Below are positions 61,701-64,000 of a stretch of DNA of 64,000 bases, piece after piece (the first letter of the stretch is position 1; each line of letters begins with the position of its first letter). The notes below the pieces were generated by a model. It worked only from the letters and a program-made list of their open reading frames with translations. It ran no database searches and had not been told where the DNA came from. Source of the stretch: Gammaproteobacteria bacterium (lineage in GTDB: Bacteria; Gemmatimonadota; Gemmatimonadetes; Longimicrobiales; Gaopeijiaceae); contig JAPPJO010000017.1 in the NCBI GenBank assembly GCA_028820325.1, forward strand, positions 62,001-126,000, in the 5' to 3' direction. Position numbers and translations under genes: made by a program.

Positions 61701-62551
61701 TACGGGTCATTTCGGAGCCCACGGACTGGCCTTCCCGTCCGGATCGGCCGGCGCGCGCGGGCGTCAGCTCCTTCGGCCTTTCGGGGACGAACGCGCACGT
61801 TGTCGTCGAAGCGGGCGCCGCAGGCGGCGATGCTTCGGCGCTTACGGACGCGCCGTGGGCCGCGGGTCCCGCGCGCACCGTGCCAGCCGAGTCGCCCGGA
61901 AGGGCGGTCGAACTACCGGCCCCGCGCGGCAACTTCGCTCCCCGGGAGACGCGCGTCCTGCCCCTTTCCGGGAAGTCTCCGGCGGCGCTGCGGGATGTTG
62001 CACACCGGTATCTGACATGGCTTGACGAGCAGGAGGAAGTTCTCTCCGCGGAAGATGGCACGGCGCGGTCACTGCTCGCCGACATGACCTGGACGGCCGG
62101 CGTGGGACGCAGCCACTTCGCGCGCCGCTCCGGTCTGGTCTTCCGCGACGCCAAGTCGCTGCGGGAGGGCCTGAACGGCGTGCTGCACGCCGACCTGGGG
62201 CCCGAGCCCAGGGGAATGCCCAGGCCCCCCGCGCCCCCCAGGACCGCGTTCGTGTACGCCGGCGAGGGGAGCGAGCAGATCGGCATGGGGCAGGATCTGT
62301 ACGAAGCCGAGCCCGTCGTGCGCGCGCTGCTGGATCGATGCGACGCCGTCTTCGCGACCGAGCGCGGCGGAGCCTCCCTGATCGACGTCATGTTCGGGCG
62401 GGCGGGCGCGGCCGGCAGGCTGGACGACCCGGAGTGGGCACAGCCGGCCATCTATTCGCTTGCGTGCGCGCGCACGGCCCTCTGGGCGAGCGTGGGCGTG
62501 CGCCCCGGGGTGGTGGCGGGCCGCGGGGTCGGCGAGCTGGCCGCCGCCTAG
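52769..62551 (+). CDS. Type I polyketide synthase, reducing C-methylating module plus a second KS-AT cut by an amber codon
   Basis: A 3,260-residue synthase from the ATG at 52769 (a GTG at 52688 is possible). Domains by base position: KS (about 52820-54105; Cys in DAACASA, EAHGTGT, TNVGHLE); AT (54510-55600; GQGSQ, GHSVG, AFHS, malonyl-like); DH (55615-56540; [15 protein letters not shown]); C-methyltransferase (57130-57720; VEVGAGTGS); ER (58470-59395; [11 protein letters not shown]); KR (59425-59990; GGLGGIG, catalytic Tyr position is His in [10 protein letters not shown]); ACP (60235-60480; [10 protein letters not shown]); KS2 (60555-61815; MACASS, EAHGAGS, TNIGHLE). The start of AT2 is cut off by TAG at 62549-62551. 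The first module would fully reduce and methylate each extension, iteratively by inference, giving a branched acyl product. Confidence 0.9.
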   Translation: MSASMPDSASRSASGSGEPIAIIGMACRFPGANDIEAFWRLLETGGNAVVEGVPGSGEGRWGQIFGDNAVQSEGCRFGAFVDDIDRFDDAFFRISPVEAELLDPQQRMMLEVSWQALEDAGIDPDRLRESRTGVYSGISNDEYRMLVVDSAKPAEAAACLYALSGTNLNGTAGRVSFVLGLTGPAKAVDAACASAMVAINDAVADLQQGKANLALAGGVQAILNGRIYELRADAMMLSPDGQCKTFDASANGYVRAEGCGVVVLKRLSDAVADGDRIWAVIRGSVVNHGGTGVGLTVPNTPALEQVMEDALFQAGVDPLEVDYVEAHGTGTAVGDPIELNAVSSVYGRGRDARDPLLIGSVKTNVGHLESAAGVVGLIKAALVVRRGIIPKHLHFHDPSPAVDWDRMPLRVTSETMDWPDRPGRARVAGVNCFGISGTNAHLVVQEYRGPNGAADEEGPLAAGSRQSVQVALPATLGHLQLPDRDLQARQARLLPLSGKSETALRESAGRYLSWLEERADQLAMEGADAEPLLSDMAWTAGVGRSHFDHRAGVVFRDAASLRRQLEAVTEGGDIPGPGAAGKVAFAYTGQGSQWVGMGRGLYETEPVARAVLDRCESVVRDERGASLLDVMFGRGGARGELGDTAWEQPALYALGCALTALWSSVGVRPAVVVGHSVGELAAAQAAGVFSLEDGMRFACARGALMSGMADGAMAAVFAPSARVAAAVQAHNAASAGIGLSISGDNGTHQVVSGPVEEIETISANFDSEGIRVRRLNTRKAFHSALVEPILPALEESLEGVAVASPSLTVVSNLTGRPVEPGQALDGSYWRRHAREAVAFASGVEALAELGVDLVVEIGPRSVLAPMALSAWPESAGTLTPAVISTLSPPSDDPAAPQGGDFTEAVAGAYQAGLPIRFEGLFAGEVRRRISVPGYPFQRRRHWLEAPRRRVLGAGHPLLGSRHETARGEVTFETELFPSDPEWLDDHRVFGRVVAPGALYGAMAVAASRVEGRATAAVEDVQLHNALVFTEEDSGDGRSEPARRMQLVLDAGDPLASRRFQLFSRGGDDEWTMHVEGRVSPDGSPPEAPGRIDLNSLKARLSPMDVADYYRARAGTGVELGPSFRTLRRAWSAPGEALGEVSFPEDLGSNALDVHPLVLDGCFQVVGAARDLTGPHGSVTYLPFGWERCWLTTGRLPDQVLCHVRLNEGSVAAEANADETPEVLTGELRIYDPQGRLLGGLSGYTVKRATRAALLSTVEGVNDLLYEVVWRERALPPGMPPADFFPSPAAVKSASRLFPEHLIEAGVDPDDRDALLTDLEHWSWSYALATLDALGWRRSRGAAVDPEALREQLRVMPEHSRVFRRMLEMLAKSGVLVEEGSGFVVVLGSEDPWPEVLPPKPDAHAAVMARRHPHGLTEVGLFRRSGGALPEVLRGREDPLTLLFSSGEPTAADLYLKAPVARAANRLLEEAVRQLVDALPEGRRLRVVEVGAGTGSATASVLPLLPEGRFDYMYTDISAGFFSEAEARFGDGGGCIEYRPLDIEKDPVEQGFAAHGYDLLLASNVLHATRYLEETLGHCRRLLAPSGQLVALENLSGLGWMDLTFGQLDGWWRFADDYRPHHALASPAVWRRALGDAGFEGVEVLGVDEADTDRTPDKGVIVAQGPAEVREPPGAWILAADEGGAAAQLATDLAARNQTVVLAIGGEPDVELPEPNGPGVFAATVEMQRRESWRSLIDSLPGDVPFSGVAHLMALEGAGQDATTGDVADDIERMGATALALAQGVADSGLTPEKGIWFVTRGAQVLERERGGELAGAVLWGFGKGVAREAAHLQPRMIDLDPGEMAPEPDLVNELLYPDSENHVIHRFGRRRVARLIRAESEAERLALPEEPDWVLAPDQGGVFDRPYVQPLPARPLEPREVRVAVGAAGLNFWDVFRSLGFIEEGLLGREMCGRIVEIGAEVSRVSVGDHVVGMGFGAFGPMMITHEELVASAPTDISQTGLATIPSAFVSAALSFEYSGLEPGERVLIHAGAGGVGLAAIQWVQAAGAEVYATASAPKQAYLRSLGVRHVFDSRTTAFGEEILDATDGAGVDIVLNSLTGEGFIDASLACLRHGGRFVEMARRDILTEHEMAAARPDVSYDILELDVLKKTDPEWVGRVLRDVMARIAAGDLEPIVHSRWPLAEAGAALSFMRSARHLGKIVVTAPPLSGGRLRQDGTYLVTGGLGGIGCAVAEWLADRGAGAIVLNGRRAPDAAAEETIRALRERGVTVEVALADVADAAALDRMLADMDRRLPPLAGVIHSVGVLSDGALTNQTWERFEQVLGPKILGAWHLHRATVNRDLDMFVLFSSRVGVMGNPGQANHAAANAFLDQLAGHRRALGLAGQAIAWGAWSEIGEAAEQRERIDQRRSALGGRWFTPQQGLRAFDRLVRQDVTTSVVMAMDWSVFEEAVEERPPLLEELLSAASDAEADSAAAPKDVLTQVREAPAAERENVLVSFLQGEVQAVLRLPSAPAATVGFFDLGMDSLMAVELRNRLNRALAGSYTAPNTLVFDYPDIGSLAEHLAGELVEDGGVPVSEAAPEPAREPRVQDEDDAIAIVGMACRFPGAPDLASFWRLLEAGADLVTDGRRDPGPWNGVAGDPHGADSAARRGAFLEDIDKFDARFFRITPIEARMMDPRQRLLLETTWHALEDAGMDPGRLTGSNTGVYAGVGNGDYRDVAAISGEAHGYLGTTMSVTAGRISFALGLTGPAVPLDMACASSLAAVHQAASALRQGEVEMALVGGVNAILSPEITTFMKEVGMLSTKGRCSTFDAEADGFVRGEGCGVVVLKRLSEARADGDRIWGVIRGSAVNQNGFSAGLTVPNGPAQERVIEEALARAGIEPGEVDYLEAHGAGSDLGDPIEVQAAAAVYGRQRSPERPLLIGSVKTNIGHLECAAGVASLIKAVLAMNRGSIPKQLHFDNPTPHLEWDQLPVRVISEPTDWPSRPDRPARAGVSSFGLSGTNAHVVVEAGAAGGDASALTDAPWAAGPARTVPAESPGRAVELPAPRGNFAPRETRVLPLSGKSPAALRDVAHRYLTWLDEQEEVLSAEDGTARSLLADMTWTAGVGRSHFARRSGLVFRDAKSLREGLNGVLHADLGPEPRGMPRPPAPPRTAFVYAGEGSEQIGMGQDLYEAEPVVRALLDRCDAVFATERGGASLIDVMFGRAGAAGRLDDPEWAQPAIYSLACARTALWASVGVRPGVVAGRGVGELAAA

Positions 62552-63100
62552 GCAGCGGGCGTATTTACCCTGGAAGACGGGCTGCGCCTCGCCGCGGCCC
62601 GCGGCGCCGCAATGGCGCGGCCGAAGGTGCGGATGGCAGCCGCCGCGCCGGTCGACGATCCCTCCGCTCGAGACCGCGACCCGCTGGCCGAACTGGAAGC
62701 GGCATGCGCCGGGATGTCGTTCTCCCGCCCCGAGGTCGTGATGGTCAGCCAGGCGACCGGCACCACCCCGGCGGCGGACGAGGTGCTCGACGGCGCATAC
62801 TGGCGCCGGCAGGCGAGCGCACCCGCCTACCGAGCCCTGGCCGGAGCACTCGCGGGACTGGACGCCGAACTCGTCCTGGAGATCGGTCCACGCCCGGGAC
62901 CGGGGCCCACCCTGCTGCGCGAATGGTCGGACGCGGCCGACCGCCCCGACCGCACCTTCGCGGAGTCGGTGGTAGGCGCCTACGAGGCGGGACTGCCCAT
63001 TTCGTTTGCCGGCCTGTTCGCCGGGGAGGCGCGCCGCCGGATCTCTCTCCCGGGCTATCCGTTCCAGCGCAGGCGCCACTGGGTCGGTCCGGCCAGGTGA
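62552..63100 (+). pseudogene. In-frame continuation of the PKS after the amber codon: defective AT2
   Basis: The same reading frame continues without interruption from AAGVFTLEDGLRLAAARGAA to [17 protein letters not shown] and a TGA. Compared with AT1, the TAG replaces the Gln of ELAAAQAAG, consistent with a single C-to-T change. The nucleophile elbow upstream reads GRGVG in place of GHSVG. About 61 residues containing the catalytic AFHS are missing between ARGAA and MVSQATG. The remains cannot be an active acyltransferase. Internal ATGs (for example 62612) have no convincing start signal. Confidence 0.75.
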
Positions 63101-64000
63101 GCGATCACGGTTCTGGCGGCGAACCCGCGCTTCGCTACCAGCCCGACGAGAAGCCCCCGCTCCGGCTCTCGCTCGGGGTCGGCCTGCAGCTCGCGGTGCT
63201 CAACATCGCCGCCGTGATGCTGATCCCCATGGTGGTGATGCGGGCCGCCGGCGTTACCGACGCCTACCTCTCGTGGGCCGTGCTCGCGTCGGTCACCATC
63301 TGCGGCGTGGCGACCATCCTGCAGGCACGGCGCGGGGGGCGCATCGGAATGGGGCACGTGATGGTCATGGGCACCTCGGGGGCGTTCATCCCGGCGTCCA
63401 TCATGGCACTCGACCAGGGGGGGCCTGCCCTGCTCGCCACGCTGGTCGCGATCTCCGCTCTGGTCCCGCTCCTGCTTTCCTGGCGGCTTTCCCTCTTTCA
63501 GCGCGTCCTGACACCCGCGGTTTCGGGCACCGTGATCATGCTCATCCCGGTCACGGTCATGCCGTTCATCTCGACCCTCCTGTCCGGCTTGTCCGGCGCA
63601 GGCCCTCCCCCCGGCGCGCCGCTCAGCTTCCTGGTGACCGTGCTCGTCATCGGAGGCCTCGCGCTCAAGGCGAGCGGAGCGCTGCGGCTCTGGGCCCCGG
63701 TTATCGGCGTGGTCCTGGGCTCGCTGATCGCGGCCGGGTACGGCCTCTACGACCTGGAGCGAGTCGATGCGGCTTCCTGGGTCGATCTTCCGCGAATCCA
63801 GGCGCCCGGTCTCGATCTCGGCTTCGGCGCCGCGTTCTGGACCCTCCTGCCCTCGTTCCTGCTGGTGGCCGTGATCGCCGCCATCCGCACGATGAGCAGC
63901 GCGGTGGCCGTCCAGCGCGTCTCGTGGCGGCGCAGGAGCCGCGCGGTCGACTTCCGCGCCGTCCAGGGCGCCATGGCGGTGGACGGCGTGGGCAACCTGC
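63097..64000 (+). CDS. NCS2 xanthine/uracil permease family transporter (partial at window edge)
   Basis: The first 301 codons of a membrane transporter starting with GTG at 63097 and overlapping the end of the PKS frame as GTGA. Characteristic NCS2 stretches are LRLSLGVGLQLAVLNIAAVMLIPMVV, the TSGAFIPASIMAL region and TPAVSGTVIMLIPVTVM. About eight spans are visible before the edge. It imports nucleobases by proton or sodium symport. The overlap suggests it was once translated with the PKS end; a metabolic link is not obvious. Confidence 0.85.
   Translation, partial: MSDHGSGGEPALRYQPDEKPPLRLSLGVGLQLAVLNIAAVMLIPMVVMRAAGVTDAYLSWAVLASVTICGVATILQARRGGRIGMGHVMVMGTSGAFIPASIMALDQGGPALLATLVAISALVPLLLSWRLSLFQRVLTPAVSGTVIMLIPVTVMPFISTLLSGLSGAGPPPGAPLSFLVTVLVIGGLALKASGALRLWAPVIGVVLGSLIAAGYGLYDLERVDAASWVDLPRIQAPGLDLGFGAAFWTLLPSFLLVAVIAAIRTMSSAVAVQRVSWRRRSRAVDFRAVQGAMAVDGVGNL

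Noticed and set aside
56003..61798. A very long leftward open frame of about 1,930 codons opposite the PKS
   Set aside because: It is the antisense shadow of a GC-rich gene: Arg/His/Gln-rich, with no domain and no start signal.
62612..63100. Independent 162-codon gene after the PKS
   Set aside because: It is in frame with the PKS, aligns colinearly with AT1 and has no convincing start signal, so it is the remains of the same gene.

Overview
The window is GC-rich and densely coded. Many starts are GTG or TTG, and genes often overlap by 1-4 bases. It comes from a diderm heterotroph: there are LPS heptose genes, an outer-membrane beta-barrel protein and many signal peptides or lipoboxes. A sortilin-type Asp-box protein, S9 and S15 exported peptidases, a DUF885-like protein and 6-bladed propellers together resemble uncultivated Gemmatimonadota. 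That assignment is inference; no rRNA gene is present to confirm it.

Region by region. 0.2-8.7 kb: an exported Asp-box propeller protein, then a four-gene cluster of a SelA-like PLP enzyme, an APC amino-acid permease and two tandem class V aminotransferases. 8.7-12.9 kb: a small membrane protein, a beta-lactamase-fold serine hydrolase, a D-amino-acid-oxidase-like lipoprotein that looks circularly permuted, a HigBA pair and a beta-barrel protein. 13.1-15.7 kb: two tandem propeller paralogues. 15.7-19.4 kb: a molybdate cluster (HTH plus binding-domain regulator, ModA, ModB, ModC) behind a duplicated 20-bp operator. 19.4-22.0 kb: an FHA protein, a membrane protease-FHA fusion and a lipoprotein. 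22.0-30.5 kb: an amidase, ilvB and a divergent ilvH, an S9 peptidase and an exported FAH-family protein.

30.6-39.8 kb is an accessory, defence-like island. It holds toxin-antitoxin genes and remnants and a translationally coupled pair: a membrane/coiled-coil protein and a 1,896-residue protein with an Hsp90/sacsin-like ATPase domain and a C-terminal DUF3883 nuclease-like domain. Beside the pair lies an HTH-ImmA/IrrE regulator divergent from a small conserved protein, with two face-to-face promoters overlapping on one inverted repeat. This island is the best candidate for an undescribed system.

39.9-52.2 kb: peptidase-like exported proteins, a HicBA pair, a truncated BrnA-like antitoxin, tRNA-Ala(TGC), two heptose genes, a second amidase, proline dehydrogenase, creatininase-family and threonine-dehydratase-family enzymes and a membrane metalloprotease. 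52.4-63.1 kb: a type I polyketide synthase with one complete reducing, C-methylating module, followed by a KS and an acyltransferase that has lost its nucleophile, lost about 60 residues and carries an in-frame amber codon. A short reading frame with a near-perfect Shine-Dalgarno and a hairpin precede it. A nucleobase permease (NCS2) runs off the right edge. I saw no insertion sequence, CRISPR array or rRNA.
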